The notes under the pieces: model-generated | What the model saw: the letters and a program-made list of their open reading frames with translations, nothing else | Databases searched by the model: none | Told to the model about the DNA's origin: nothing | Position numbers and translations under genes: made by a program | Assembly: GCA_049306095.1 (NCBI GenBank) | Contig: JBAQPU010000030.1 | Span: forward strand, 62,001-126,000 | Direction: 5' to 3' | Source of the DNA: UBA2336 sp049306095 | GTDB lineage: Bacteria; Bacteroidota; Bacteroidia; Cytophagales; Cyclobacteriaceae | DNA length: 64,000 bases | Part shown: one piece after another, positions 17,449-26,535 of the stretch | Layout: each line of letters opens with the position of its first letter | How positions within the stretch are numbered: the stretch's first letter is position 1

Positions 17449-20016
17449 TTACCGGGCAGATGCTTCATTTATCATTGGGCCGAAGAAAATGGCGTTGGTG
17501 AAAAGTTTATTAGTGCCTAACCAAAACGCGCGGAAACTTAGATTTTCGGTGAACCCGATTATCCGCCCGCGGCCCATCACCGATACACCCACCACGGAAC
17601 TGTTCTTGAGTTTTTCATAATTGGGTTTTGAAATGTATCCGCTTAGGATTGGAGCACTGCCGTAAACGATGGGGTTGGCAAACGGATTTTTGGATTTCTC
17701 CAGATATAAATTCCCCTCTTTATAAAGCGCCAGGTTTGGATGGTCGTATCCGTACAACAAAGGATGAGTCACGTCAACGGCTGCCTCAAAAATGGCGCCT
17801 GGTGATTGCTGCGCGCCCCGCGTTTCATCAATGTCGGCATAGGGTTTAACACCCATTTCTTTTTTGTCTTTTTCGGCTTCATCTTTTTTCATATCGAACT
17901 TACCAAGCCCTGCCTGGGTAAGCCAGTTCATGGCATTGTCAAAGCCGATGATAACACCACCGTTTTGTACCCAGGTTTTTAATTTTTCTTTCGAGGCATC
18001 GTTTATAGCCTGATATCCCCCAGGGGGAAAGATGAGGGTGTTATACCGACTCAGATTGGCGCGGCTGAAAACATCCATCGGCAACAAGGTAACCGGAATT
18101 TGCATGCGTGTGTCCAGGAGGTGCCAAAGTTCACCGGCATCAGTGGCGTTAACGCCATCGCCAGTGAGCATGGCAATTTCGGGTTTGCGTATGGTTTGAA
18201 ACGAGGCGCTGCCTAAACTCACACCCTGGTAATCGAGGCCGCTTGAAAAATTGTAAACATCAATTCCATCTTTCTGAAGAATTTCACCCACCAGGTAATC
18301 GATGGACTGTTCAAGTTTCTCCTGACTGGTTAAGGGTATTAAAATAGAGCCACGCTCAAATCGTTTTCCACTGTTGTGGTAAAAGGGCTCGGTGGCAACT
18401 TTTATCCGCACATGATGGTGCAATAGCCGGTTTATCGCGCGCGGTGTAAAATATCCGGTTGGCTCAAACACATATGCATAAGTTGATTTTCCGCCAACGA
18501 GTTTGCCTTCCGGTAGTTTTATGGAGGTGATTTTTTCTCCAAGCGCAGGCTGCGATTTTAATTCTTCATAGTCAACACCAAAGGCGAGGGGTAACGTCCA
18601 GGTTGAGATGTCATAAAACAGACTGTCATTAAAGCGCATCCTTTTTTCAAACGATGATTTAATTAATTTATACTGAGCCTGGCTGAGCGGCAGAATGTAA
18701 CTCGATTCCTTGTCGAAAGACTTTCCGTTTATGGTTTGAGATGCGGTTGGTTTATATAAATCGACTTGTTGGCGCACAAAAACTTCTGCCAGCATGTGGG
18801 CACGAACAACATCACGCGCACCAAACACAATAGCTTTTACCGGATCTTTGGCAGCTTCAGCCGCTGCGGTCTTAAAAAAATCGCGTTGATAACCGAGCAA
18901 GTCGGTACGCAATGCATGAACCGCTTTTAACGTACTCAGCGCTGTAGTAAATTGATTTCGAATGGTGAACGGAAACGTTACTACACCATTTGTACTTTCT
19001 TGTGCATGCCCGCGAGAGCTGGCCTGTTCAAATAAAATTCCGATGGCACCCTGAACATCGGGGAAGGTGGAGCCTTTTCCGTAATAAAAATCGTCATAGG
19101 CTTCTTGTGTAAAATAAAGCGAGCCGATGGCATCCAGGGCTTTGGCGTGGTACGTTCCGATTTTTCGGGTGAGCTCCTGATTTTTTTCAGGCGTGATGGG
19201 GTGTACACGTGAGCGAACACCCGGTTGAAAAAAGAAGGTGGCATTCGTACCCATTTCGTGATGATCGGTGAGTACATTCGGTTTCCATTGCTGAAATTTT
19301 TTAATGCGTGCCTGCGATTCCGGTTGCTGGGCAACCAGCCAGTCGCGGTTCAGGTCAAACCAGTAATGGTTGGTCCTTCCGCTGGGCCAGGGCTCGTTAT
19401 GTTCCATGTCGTACGGATCAGTAGAGATTACCCGGCTCTTTCGGGAGTTCACCCAACTACTAAAACGATGCAAACCATCGGGGTTGAAGCTGGGATCAAA
19501 CAGGATGATCGTGTTATTGAGGTATTCATCAATTTCTTTTCCTTCTGCGGCTGCCAGAAAATAGGCGGTTAACAGGGCGGAGTTGCTGCCGCTTGGCTCG
19601 TTGCCGTGAATACTATGCCCGATATAAAAAACAACCGGCATATTCTTTACATCCAGCGAAGCGGATCGCGAAGGATCGGTTAGCTGAACGTGTTGTGTTC
19701 GGATAGCCTCAAGATTTTGGTGATTGTTGGGTGATGTGATGGTGAGCAAAAGGAGCGGACGGGCTTCATGGGTGTATCCGGTTACCTCCAATGAAACCCG
19801 GTCGGAAGCCCGATCGATCGCATACATATAATTTACTAGTTGATCATGGCTTACATGCCATTCGCCTACTTCATGTCCGATAACAGATTGAGGCGTTGGG
19901 ATGGCCGGGTTGAAGGTTATGCTATCAGGAAGATAGTAGGTGAGATCAACCTGTGCGAATAATGGGTTTCCGCAAACGATTGCGAAAAGCATAATCATAA
20001 AAGCTTGCTTTCTCAT
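17449..20016 (-). CDS. secreted M14-family zinc carboxypeptidase
   Basis: 855 residues. A signal peptide (ends PLFAQ) precedes an M14 peptidase domain (about 50-370). Zinc ligands are His137 and Glu140 in HGNEPSG and the His in LTDHHEMG. NPDGLHRFSSW and an LFEQASSRG segment with the probable catalytic Glu are also visible. The C-terminal half carries a glutamine-amidotransferase-like fold (YNTLIFPPGGYQAI ... GGVIIGFDNAMNWL). Such proteins degrade peptides in the periplasm or outside the cell. The gene has its own terminator and is divergent from the TonB-dependent receptor gene; the two might act in sequence on oligopeptides, but that is only inferred from position. Confidence 0.88.
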   Translation of the reverse strand: MRKQAFMIMLFAIVCGNPLFAQVDLTYYLPDSITFNPAIPTPQSVIGHEVGEWHVSHDQLVNYMYAIDRASDRVSLEVTGYTHEARPLLLLTITSPNNHQNLEAIRTQHVQLTDPSRSASLDVKNMPVVFYIGHSIHGNEPSGSNSALLTAYFLAAAEGKEIDEYLNNTIILFDPSFNPDGLHRFSSWVNSRKSRVISTDPYDMEHNEPWPSGRTNHYWFDLNRDWLVAQQPESQARIKKFQQWKPNVLTDHHEMGTNATFFFQPGVRSRVHPITPEKNQELTRKIGTYHAKALDAIGSLYFTQEAYDDFYYGKGSTFPDVQGAIGILFEQASSRGHAQESTNGVVTFPFTIRNQFTTALSTLKAVHALRTDLLGYQRDFFKTAAAEAAKDPVKAIVFGARDVVRAHMLAEVFVRQQVDLYKPTASQTINGKSFDKESSYILPLSQAQYKLIKSSFEKRMRFNDSLFYDISTWTLPLAFGVDYEELKSQPALGEKITSIKLPEGKLVGGKSTYAYVFEPTGYFTPRAINRLLHHHVRIKVATEPFYHNSGKRFERGSILIPLTSQEKLEQSIDYLVGEILQKDGIDVYNFSSGLDYQGVSLGSASFQTIRKPEIAMLTGDGVNATDAGELWHLLDTRMQIPVTLLPMDVFSRANLSRYNTLIFPPGGYQAINDASKEKLKTWVQNGGVIIGFDNAMNWLTQAGLGKFDMKKDEAEKDKKEMGVKPYADIDETRGAQQSPGAIFEAAVDVTHPLLYGYDHPNLALYKEGNLYLEKSKNPFANPIVYGSAPILSGYISKPNYEKLKNSSVVGVSVMGRGRIIGFTENLSFRAFWLGTNKLFTNAIFFGPMINEASAR

Positions 20017-20171
20017 GCGCGTGTTTTAAAAATTTAAAATGAAAAAGTAAGATAGTATTAATCAAGCAATTAACCTGATTTTCTACGAGCGGCACATGAG
20101 ATGTTACCTGGACGTAAACAAATTGTGGATAAATTTAAAAATGCCTTAAAATTAATTTATGATCAAACCAT

Positions 20172-20179
20172 TAGTTTTG
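20172..20179 (+). promoter_or_regulatory. -7 box (TAnnTTTG) of the TonB-dependent receptor
   Basis: TAGTTTTG, 47 nt upstream of the ATG at 20227, which leaves a short untranslated leader. It matches the -7 consensus; the -33 region is only AT-rich. Confidence 0.45.
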
Positions 20180-20226
20180 GTAGCTTAAAACGAAAACCTA
20201 TCATCAGAAACTAAACCAAGTCTATC

Positions 20227-23200
20227 ATGAGGAGAATTTTACTAATGGCATTTTTTGTGTCGGCAGCTTTTATGGGAGCGATGGCGCAAGGGGTGACGAC
20301 ATCTACCCTGAGTGGTACAATTAAAGATCAAAATAATGGGGCAGTTCCCGGAGCTAACATCGTTGTTACACACGAGCCATCCGGAACTGTTTATGGAACC
20401 ATGTCGCAAGCTGATGGGGGATTCCGTATTCCCAATATGCGCACGGGTGGCCCTTACACAGTTAAGGTGAGTTTTATAGGATATGCTGACCAAACTTTTG
20501 GGGGTATCTATCTTAGGTTGGGTGAGACGTATTCAATTAGTTCAATACTGACGGAAGAGGCCACTCAGCTTGCTGAAATTGTTGTTTCAGATGCGGAAGA
20601 CAAGGTGATGAACAGCACCCGCAACGGAGCCGTTACAAACGTGAGTACTCGTGAGTTGCTTAGCATGCCAACCATTACCCGGAGCATCAATGATATGGCA
20701 CGCTTTACCCCGCAGGCAAGCTCCACCAGCCAGGGCGCTATTGGCGGGGGTAACTATCGTCAGAACTATATTACGGTAGACGGTTCCGATTTTAATAACA
20801 CCTTTGGAATTGGTACAAATTTACCTGCTAACGGATCTCCGATTTCGTTGGATGCGCTCGAAGAAATTTCAGTAAACATTACCCCGTATGATATTCGTCA
20901 ATCGGGGTTCATTGGAAGTTCGATGAATGCCGTTACCCGTTCAGGTACAAATGAGTTCTCAGGTTCTGCCTATACCTTTTGGAGAAATGAAAACCAGCAA
21001 GGAAACCAGGTTGCGCATAATGATGAATTCGATCGTCAGCCTCTTCAGGATAATACCTTTGGTTTCAGACTAGGAGGCCCTATTTTAAAAAACAAATTAT
21101 TCTTTTTTGTCAACTATGAGAGAGGAAAGCGTACCGCACCTGGTCAGCAAAACCTGGCCGCTACAACGGATGCCCCGTACGGAAGTTCTCCGAACATAGC
21201 CCGGCCCACCCGCGATCAGTTAGACCTCATCAGCACTTTTTTGAAAGATAATTTTGACTATGAGACCGGCCCGTACGATAAGTATGACTTTGTAAGTGAT
21301 AACTCACGCTTTGTTGCACGCTTAGATTGGAACATTAATGAAAATCACAGATTTAACATTCGGTATAGCTCTGTCGAAAGTAAAGCACCGTCATTCATCA
21401 GCAGTTCCACGTCTGGTGCAGGGTTTAACTACCCAACAGGCCAAGGTAGAACCAATATTAATGCGCTGTGGTTTAAAAATTCAAACTATTATCAGGAAGC
21501 TAATTTTTATTCGTTAGCGGCTGAGATGAATTCCATTTTTGCCGGAAAGTATGCCAATACATTTCGTGCTACATGGACCCATCAGTTAGATCCCCGCAGT
21601 ACAGACAGTAAGGAGTTTCCATTAGTTGATATTATGGAAGCAGGAACACCTTATACTTCATTTGGCTACGAACCCTTCACATACGGGAACTTGCGTGATG
21701 TAACCTCCTACTCCATTGTAGATTATGTTACAAGAACAGTTGGTATGCATACATTAACGGGTGGTATTCAGTTCGATTTCCAAACCACCAAAAATGGTTT
21801 TCAACGCTTTGGGACAGGTTTTTACAGATTTAATTCTTGGGCAGATTTTGAAGATAGTGCCACAGGAGGACCTACTCTTCCGAACGACTATGCCATTACC
21901 TATTCTTTATTGCCCGGCTATAAGCAGGCATACCCTAGAGTGTCATTTGCTCAATATTCAGTATATGCGCAAGATGAAATGGCTATTTCCAACAACTTTA
22001 ATGTTACCGTTGGTGTAAGGTTTGATTTACCTACCTTCCCTAGTGTTCCTGAAATTAAAACACACCCCTTGGTGGCCGACCTTGAATTTCAAGATGGAAG
22101 AAAAATTGATACTGGTGTAATGCCTGAGACGCGCGTGTTGTTTTCGCCCCGTGTTGGATTTAACTGGGATGTGAAAGGTGATCGCTCGTTGCAGGTACGT
22201 GGAGGTACAGGCGTATTTACCGGTCGTGTGCCTACCGTATGGATTGTTGCGCAATCGGGTGACGCAGGATTGTTACAGATCACACAATCTTACAATGGAT
22301 CAGGAAACGTTCCAGGCCCGTTCCAGGTGGCTCCGTATAGACCCGCTACACCTCCGGAACCTGGAACTACCATTGGTTCTACATTAAGTGCCATCGACCC
22401 TGATTTTAAATTTCCTCAAACCTGGAAAACCAGCATGGCCGTTGATGCTAAACTTCCCGGAGGCATTATTGGTACTTTAGAAGGAATCTTCAATAAAGAC
22501 CTGAACGTTGCCATTGGTAAAAACTACAATTTAGTTGATCCGCAACCATTGAATGTTGTGAATGGTTCAGGCGTGGCCTACCCCGATAACCGGGTAATTT
22601 ATCCTTCTCAATCGCGCGATCGTTCGATAAATGGACTGCTGGCTGGTCAGGCTGTACCAACAGGTACTGCTGGCTCTTCTCAGTGGAACCCGATTGTACT
22701 GGGTAATACTTCAAACAAAGGATATTATTTTTCAATTACGGCTAAGTTAGACAAGCAGTTTGATAATGGGCTCTCTGCCTTCATTGCTTATACCCGTACT
22801 GAATCAGAAGTGATTTATGATGGTATCGGTGATCAGTTGTTTAATACCTGGTCATTGACCCCAATTAGTGGAGAAGCAAATAGTCCCGGGCTTAGCTATG
22901 CCGGGTATACTGTTCCCGACCGGATGATTGCTGGAATAAGTTTCCGTAAAGAGTATCTTAAGAAACTGGCAACTACAGTTTCGGTATTTTATGAAGGATC
23001 TATACAGGGCAGGTTTTCCTACACCTACAGTGCAGACTTTAACCGTGACGGACAAACCAATGATTTGATCTATGTTCCGAAAGACGCTTCAGAGATTACC
23101 TTCCAGGATCAGACTTATGCCGGGGTACTCTATACGGCCGCACAGCAAAGCGCCATGTTCTTTAAGTACATTGAACAAGATAAGTACCTGAGCTCACGCA

Positions 23201-23559
23201 AGGGTAAGTATGCCGAACGCAACGGAGGTACACTTCCATGGCGTAATCAGGTGGATGTAAGAATTGCACAGGACATTTTTACAAATATTGGTGGTAAGAA
23301 AAACACCCTGCAGTTTACCCTTGATATCTTCAATTTCGGTAATGCAATTAACAGCAGTTGGGGTGTTTTCAAAACAGTGAATGCGCCATCCATCCTGCAG
23401 CCCCGAAACGTAAGCAGCCTTGTGCCCGGAGGCAACACATTGCCAACCTTTAGTTTAGCTAACGACAGAGGCGCTCCGGTTACCAGTACATTCCGCGATA
23501 ACAACAGTATTGTATCCACTTACTACATGCAGTTTGGATTGCGGTATATCTTTAATTGA
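20227..23559 (+). CDS. Oar-like TonB-dependent outer-membrane receptor
   Basis: 1110 residues. A signal peptide (ends GAMAQG) is followed by a carboxypeptidase-regulatory-like beta-sandwich (about 26-110: LSGTIKDQNNGAVPGANIVV ... VKVSFIGYAD). A plug domain (about 115-240) and a long barrel ending in MQFGLRYIFN follow. This is the layout of Oar/OmpA-related TonB receptors, which often handle peptides or proteins. There is no susD partner, so it is not a glycan SusC system. A strong terminator follows at 23582. Neighbouring secreted peptidase and lytic transglycosylase genes fit an envelope or peptide role (inference). Confidence 0.9.
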   Translation: MRRILLMAFFVSAAFMGAMAQGVTTSTLSGTIKDQNNGAVPGANIVVTHEPSGTVYGTMSQADGGFRIPNMRTGGPYTVKVSFIGYADQTFGGIYLRLGETYSISSILTEEATQLAEIVVSDAEDKVMNSTRNGAVTNVSTRELLSMPTITRSINDMARFTPQASSTSQGAIGGGNYRQNYITVDGSDFNNTFGIGTNLPANGSPISLDALEEISVNITPYDIRQSGFIGSSMNAVTRSGTNEFSGSAYTFWRNENQQGNQVAHNDEFDRQPLQDNTFGFRLGGPILKNKLFFFVNYERGKRTAPGQQNLAATTDAPYGSSPNIARPTRDQLDLISTFLKDNFDYETGPYDKYDFVSDNSRFVARLDWNINENHRFNIRYSSVESKAPSFISSSTSGAGFNYPTGQGRTNINALWFKNSNYYQEANFYSLAAEMNSIFAGKYANTFRATWTHQLDPRSTDSKEFPLVDIMEAGTPYTSFGYEPFTYGNLRDVTSYSIVDYVTRTVGMHTLTGGIQFDFQTTKNGFQRFGTGFYRFNSWADFEDSATGGPTLPNDYAITYSLLPGYKQAYPRVSFAQYSVYAQDEMAISNNFNVTVGVRFDLPTFPSVPEIKTHPLVADLEFQDGRKIDTGVMPETRVLFSPRVGFNWDVKGDRSLQVRGGTGVFTGRVPTVWIVAQSGDAGLLQITQSYNGSGNVPGPFQVAPYRPATPPEPGTTIGSTLSAIDPDFKFPQTWKTSMAVDAKLPGGIIGTLEGIFNKDLNVAIGKNYNLVDPQPLNVVNGSGVAYPDNRVIYPSQSRDRSINGLLAGQAVPTGTAGSSQWNPIVLGNTSNKGYYFSITAKLDKQFDNGLSAFIAYTRTESEVIYDGIGDQLFNTWSLTPISGEANSPGLSYAGYTVPDRMIAGISFRKEYLKKLATTVSVFYEGSIQGRFSYTYSADFNRDGQTNDLIYVPKDASEITFQDQTYAGVLYTAAQQSAMFFKYIEQDKYLSSRKGKYAERNGGTLPWRNQVDVRIAQDIFTNIGGKKNTLQFTLDIFNFGNAINSSWGVFKTVNAPSILQPRNVSSLVPGGNTLPTFSLANDRGAPVTSTFRDNNSIVSTYYMQFGLRYIFN

Positions 23560-23581
23560 TATAGAATGTGAGATAAGTAAT

Positions 23582-23609
23582 AAAAAGAGATCCGATCGGG
23601 TCTCTTTTT
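23582..23609. terminator. strong intrinsic terminator
   Basis: AAAAAGAGATCC and its complement GGGTCTCTTTTT form a long near-perfect stem around GATC, with A- and T-tracts on both sides. It lies 23 nt past the receptor stop and works in either direction. Confidence 0.9.
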
Positions 23610-23637
23610 ATTTACAGTCACCTTTCGTATTTTCCTG

Positions 23638-25065
23638 ATGCCAATGCATCGCCTTCACAGCTATATCCTGCTGTTTTTACTGCTGCCCCTCTCTTGCAAT
23701 CAACTGAATAGGGACAAGCTTCTTTCTCCTGACGTAACCTTTGATCTGGAGGATATTCAAAAACGCGGCTACCTCAATGCCCTGGTCGATAACAACTCGC
23801 TTAGTTATTTCATCTACAAAGGCCGCCCCATGGGGTATGAGTATGAATTACTGAACCTGATGGCGAAAGAATTGAAGGTAGACCTCAAAATCAAAGTTAT
23901 TTCGGGAGTTGAAAATGCTATTGAACAACTGAACTCTGGCGAAGGTGATATTCTCGCGTTTCCGTTGACTATCACAAAAGAGCGAACACAGTATGTAAAC
24001 TTCAGTCAGCCACTTTTTAATTCCTACCAGGTGCTGGTTCAGCGCAAGCCCGAAAACTGGCGGTCGCTAACACACGAACAAAGCGAAAAAAAATTAATTC
24101 GAAATGCTGCTGATCTGATTGGAAAAGAAGTTCATGTTATAAAAAGCTCCAGCTTTTCCGAGCGGTTAAAAAACCTGTCGGAAGAAGTAGGTGGCGATAT
24201 CATTATTCGGGAAGATAGTGCCGATGCTGAGAGTGAATCGCTCATAAAACAAGTGGTGCAAGGTGAAATTGACTTCACAGTGGCCGATCATCCGATTGCC
24301 GTGGTGAACGCGGCTTATTACCCAAACATAGATGTAGGAACAATTTTAAGCTTGCCCCAGCAAATTGCCTGGGGAGCACGAAAAAATTCTCCGCAGTTAC
24401 TCGGAGCCATCAATAATTGGTTGGCAAAAATTAAGAAAGAGCCAACGTTCATGGTAATCTATAATCGCTATTTTAAAAGTCCTCGTACCTCTTTGTTGCG
24501 AATCAAAAGCGATTATTCATCCATTGGTGGAGATAAAATTTCTCCTTATGACGACCTCATCAAAAAGGGCTCGGAAAAACTGGGGTGGGACTGGCGTTTA
24601 CTGGCGGCCGTCATTTATCAGGAGTCGAAATTTAAGAATAAGGATGAGTCGTGGGCGGGGGCTCGCGGACTAATGCAATTGATGCCGGAAACGGCCAGGC
24701 AATTTGGAGCCACCAATCCGGATGACCCTAAACAAAGCATTCGGGCAGGTGTAAATTATTTAAAATATCTGGACGCCTACTGGGCAAAGACGGTGCAGAA
24801 TCAGGACGAGCGTTTAAAATTTGTGTTGGCTTCTTACAATGCCGGCCTTTCACATGTGGTTGATGCGCGGGAATTGACCGGGAAATACCAGAAGAATCCG
24901 ACCGTGTGGGAAGACGTTGAGTTTTTCTTGCAACAAAAATCAAATCCCGAATATTATCGCGATCCGGTGGTAGTGGCCGGCTATTGCAAATGTGAGGAAC
25001 CTGTTAATTATGTGAAAGATGTGCTGGAACGGTATGAGGAGTACAAGCTTCATATTGGTGGTTAA
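23638..25065 (+). CDS. mltF: MltF-like membrane-bound lytic murein transglycosylase
   Basis: 475 residues. A lipoprotein signal (LLLPLSCNQ, lipobox Cys at residue 21) anchors it, probably in the outer membrane. Residues about 45-285 form a solute-binding-protein (SBP_bac_3) domain with GRPMGYEYELLNLMAKEL. Residues about 300-450 form an SLT domain whose catalytic Glu lies in YQESKFKNKDESWAGARGLMQLMP. ASYNAGLSHV is the usual second SLT motif. The enzyme cleaves the MurNAc-GlcNAc bond in peptidoglycan; the SBP-like domain is thought to regulate it in response to muropeptides. It ends convergent to kmo with a period-7 element between. Confidence 0.92.
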   Translation: MPMHRLHSYILLFLLLPLSCNQLNRDKLLSPDVTFDLEDIQKRGYLNALVDNNSLSYFIYKGRPMGYEYELLNLMAKELKVDLKIKVISGVENAIEQLNSGEGDILAFPLTITKERTQYVNFSQPLFNSYQVLVQRKPENWRSLTHEQSEKKLIRNAADLIGKEVHVIKSSSFSERLKNLSEEVGGDIIIREDSADAESESLIKQVVQGEIDFTVADHPIAVVNAAYYPNIDVGTILSLPQQIAWGARKNSPQLLGAINNWLAKIKKEPTFMVIYNRYFKSPRTSLLRIKSDYSSIGGDKISPYDDLIKKGSEKLGWDWRLLAAVIYQESKFKNKDESWAGARGLMQLMPETARQFGATNPDDPKQSIRAGVNYLKYLDAYWAKTVQNQDERLKFVLASYNAGLSHVVDARELTGKYQKNPTVWEDVEFFLQQKSNPEYYRDPVVVAGYCKCEEPVNYVKDVLERYEEYKLHIGG

Positions 25066-25067
25066 GG

Positions 25068-25172
25068 CTGGATTCTGGTTACTGGATTCCGGTACCTGGA
25101 TTCTGGATTTTTGATCCTGTCAGTTCCCGGCATCCAAAATCCAGAATCCAGAATCTAGAATCCCTTATCCAA
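25068..25172. repeat. period-7 palindromic element (CTGGATT x4 / AATCCAG), convergent
   Basis: Fifteen contiguous heptamers, the clearest example in the window. CTGGATT occurs four times exactly, with CTGGTTA and CCGGTAC variants. After a three-word centre come CATCCAA, AATCCAG twice, AATCTAG and AATCCCT. It begins 3 nt after the mltF stop and runs into the 3' end of kmo: the kmo TAG (25155-25157) and its last five codons lie in the right arm. It probably forms a long hairpin in both transcripts. Confidence 0.85.
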
Positions 25173-26525
25173 CCTGTTTACGATAGATTGGAAATCCAAC
25201 GACATCCAGTTTGTTTCAATGCCGGGTGTTTCCATCACTTCATCCATGATTTTCTTCTGGCGCAGTCCCGTTTGGTAAGCATGCGAGTAACGGGTGTTGT
25301 CGTGGAATGTGACCATAGAATACAACGGCACCCACTTGGCGGGGAAAAGTTCGTGCAACTTTGCTTCGATTTTTTTTCGGAGCAGGAAATCAGAATCTGC
25401 CACCAGATCGCGCATTTCAATGAAGTTGTCGAGGGCGAGCTGGGCAATGGCATCAGTATCTGGCTTGCGCGATTCCTGGAAAGCGGGAAGTACTGCTGAC
25501 CAGTCATCATGATGTTTATCCAGCAACTCGTTTAATATTCTGCAATCTTCAAAACCTGCGTTCATGCCTTGTCCGAAAAATGGCACGATGGCGTGTGCGG
25601 CATCGCCAATCAGTAACGTATTTTTACGAACCCAGGGATAGCATTTTACCGTGACGAGTGATGATGTTGGGTTGGAATTATAATCGGTCAATAAATCAGG
25701 CATCATTTTAAGCGCATCCGGAAATGTTTCAGCGAAAAACATTTGAATGTCCGAATCGGTTTTCAGTTTGTTAAAAGCAACTTTTCCTTCAAACGGAAAG
25801 AAAAGCGTACACGTAAAACTTCCGTCCGGATTGGGGAGGGCGATCATCATAAAACTCTCGCGCGGCCAGATGTGCAACGCATTTTTTTCGATTTGAAAAC
25901 TTCCACCTACTCCTGCCGGGATGCAAAGTTCTTTGTAGCCATGCTCGATATAGTCCTGCGAATAATCAAACCGGTCAGTAATTTGAAACGAGCCACGAAC
26001 AGCCGAAAATGCTCCATCTGCACCAATGATGAGGTCGAATGGTCGGTTGTCCACAGTCAACTGTTGGTCATTGATCGTTGATTGTTGACTAAAAATCAGT
26101 GCTGTCTCTTCAATATCAACTTTTTGAATCCGGGCATCAAAGACAAAATCCACTCCCAGCTTTTCGGCTTCATCCATCAACACTATGTTCAAGCCGCTGC
26201 GCGAAACAGAATTGATGTACTGCCCTTGTTTTCCGTACGGTTGGAAGGTCAGGTTTCCACTACGGTCGTGCATCACACGCCCGTGCATGGGAATGGCCAC
26301 TTTTTTTAGCGGCTCTGCTAATCCGATTTCTTCTAATGCCCGAATGCCCCTGTTGCTCAGAGCAAGGTTAATAGAACGCCCTCCTTCAGCGCCTTTCTTG
26401 CGCATGTCGGGCCTGCGTTCAAAAACAGTAACATCGTAGCCGCGCTTTTTTAAGTAGATGGAAAGCAGTGATCCTACTAACCCGGCTCCAACGATGGCGA
26501 TGTTATTAATGCTTTTTGTATTCAT
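25155..26525 (-). CDS. kmo: kynurenine 3-monooxygenase
   Basis: 456 residues from ATG 26525; an ATG at 26546 would overlap the upstream RAYT gene and adds only seven residues. An FAD monooxygenase, it converts kynurenine to 3-hydroxykynurenine with NADPH and O2. Motifs: GAGLVGS (13-19), FERRPDMRK, GRSINLALSNRG, and GDAAHAIVPFFGQGMNAGFED for FAD. Two C-terminal hydrophobic anchors of eukaryotic KMO are absent. Residues 146-160 (QQSTINDQQLTVDN region) are encoded by period-7 repeats, and the last codons and stop by another such element. It is the last gene of the minus-strand kynurenine run. Confidence 0.93.
   Translation of the reverse strand: MNTKSINNIAIVGAGLVGSLLSIYLKKRGYDVTVFERRPDMRKKGAEGGRSINLALSNRGIRALEEIGLAEPLKKVAIPMHGRVMHDRSGNLTFQPYGKQGQYINSVSRSGLNIVLMDEAEKLGVDFVFDARIQKVDIEETALIFSQQSTINDQQLTVDNRPFDLIIGADGAFSAVRGSFQITDRFDYSQDYIEHGYKELCIPAGVGGSFQIEKNALHIWPRESFMMIALPNPDGSFTCTLFFPFEGKVAFNKLKTDSDIQMFFAETFPDALKMMPDLLTDYNSNPTSSLVTVKCYPWVRKNTLLIGDAAHAIVPFFGQGMNAGFEDCRILNELLDKHHDDWSAVLPAFQESRKPDTDAIAQLALDNFIEMRDLVADSDFLLRKKIEAKLHELFPAKWVPLYSMVTFHDNTRYSHAYQTGLRQKKIMDEVMETPGIETNWMSLDFQSIVNRLDKGF
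26048..26089. repeat. period-7 repeat inside the kmo reading frame
   Basis: Six heptamers in register (TGTCCAC, AGTCAAC, TGTTGGT, CATTGAT, CGTTGAT, TGTTGAC), with a GTCAAC...GTTGAC inverted repeat at the ends. The 42 nt equal 14 codons, so the frame is kept. It encodes a polar stretch between two core strands of Kmo, where KMO proteins vary, so it is probably a tolerated insertion in a surface loop. Confidence 0.55.
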
Positions 26526-26535
26526 GATGTTCGGA

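Noticed and set aside
20227..23559. SusC of a glycan-utilisation locus with the GH53 enzyme
   Set aside because: No susD, and the GH53 gene is 7.5 kb away in the other direction; the receptor looks Oar-like.
25068..25172. Repeats as a CRISPR array
   Set aside because: Units are 7 bp with no spacers and are arranged as a palindrome; no cas genes are near.
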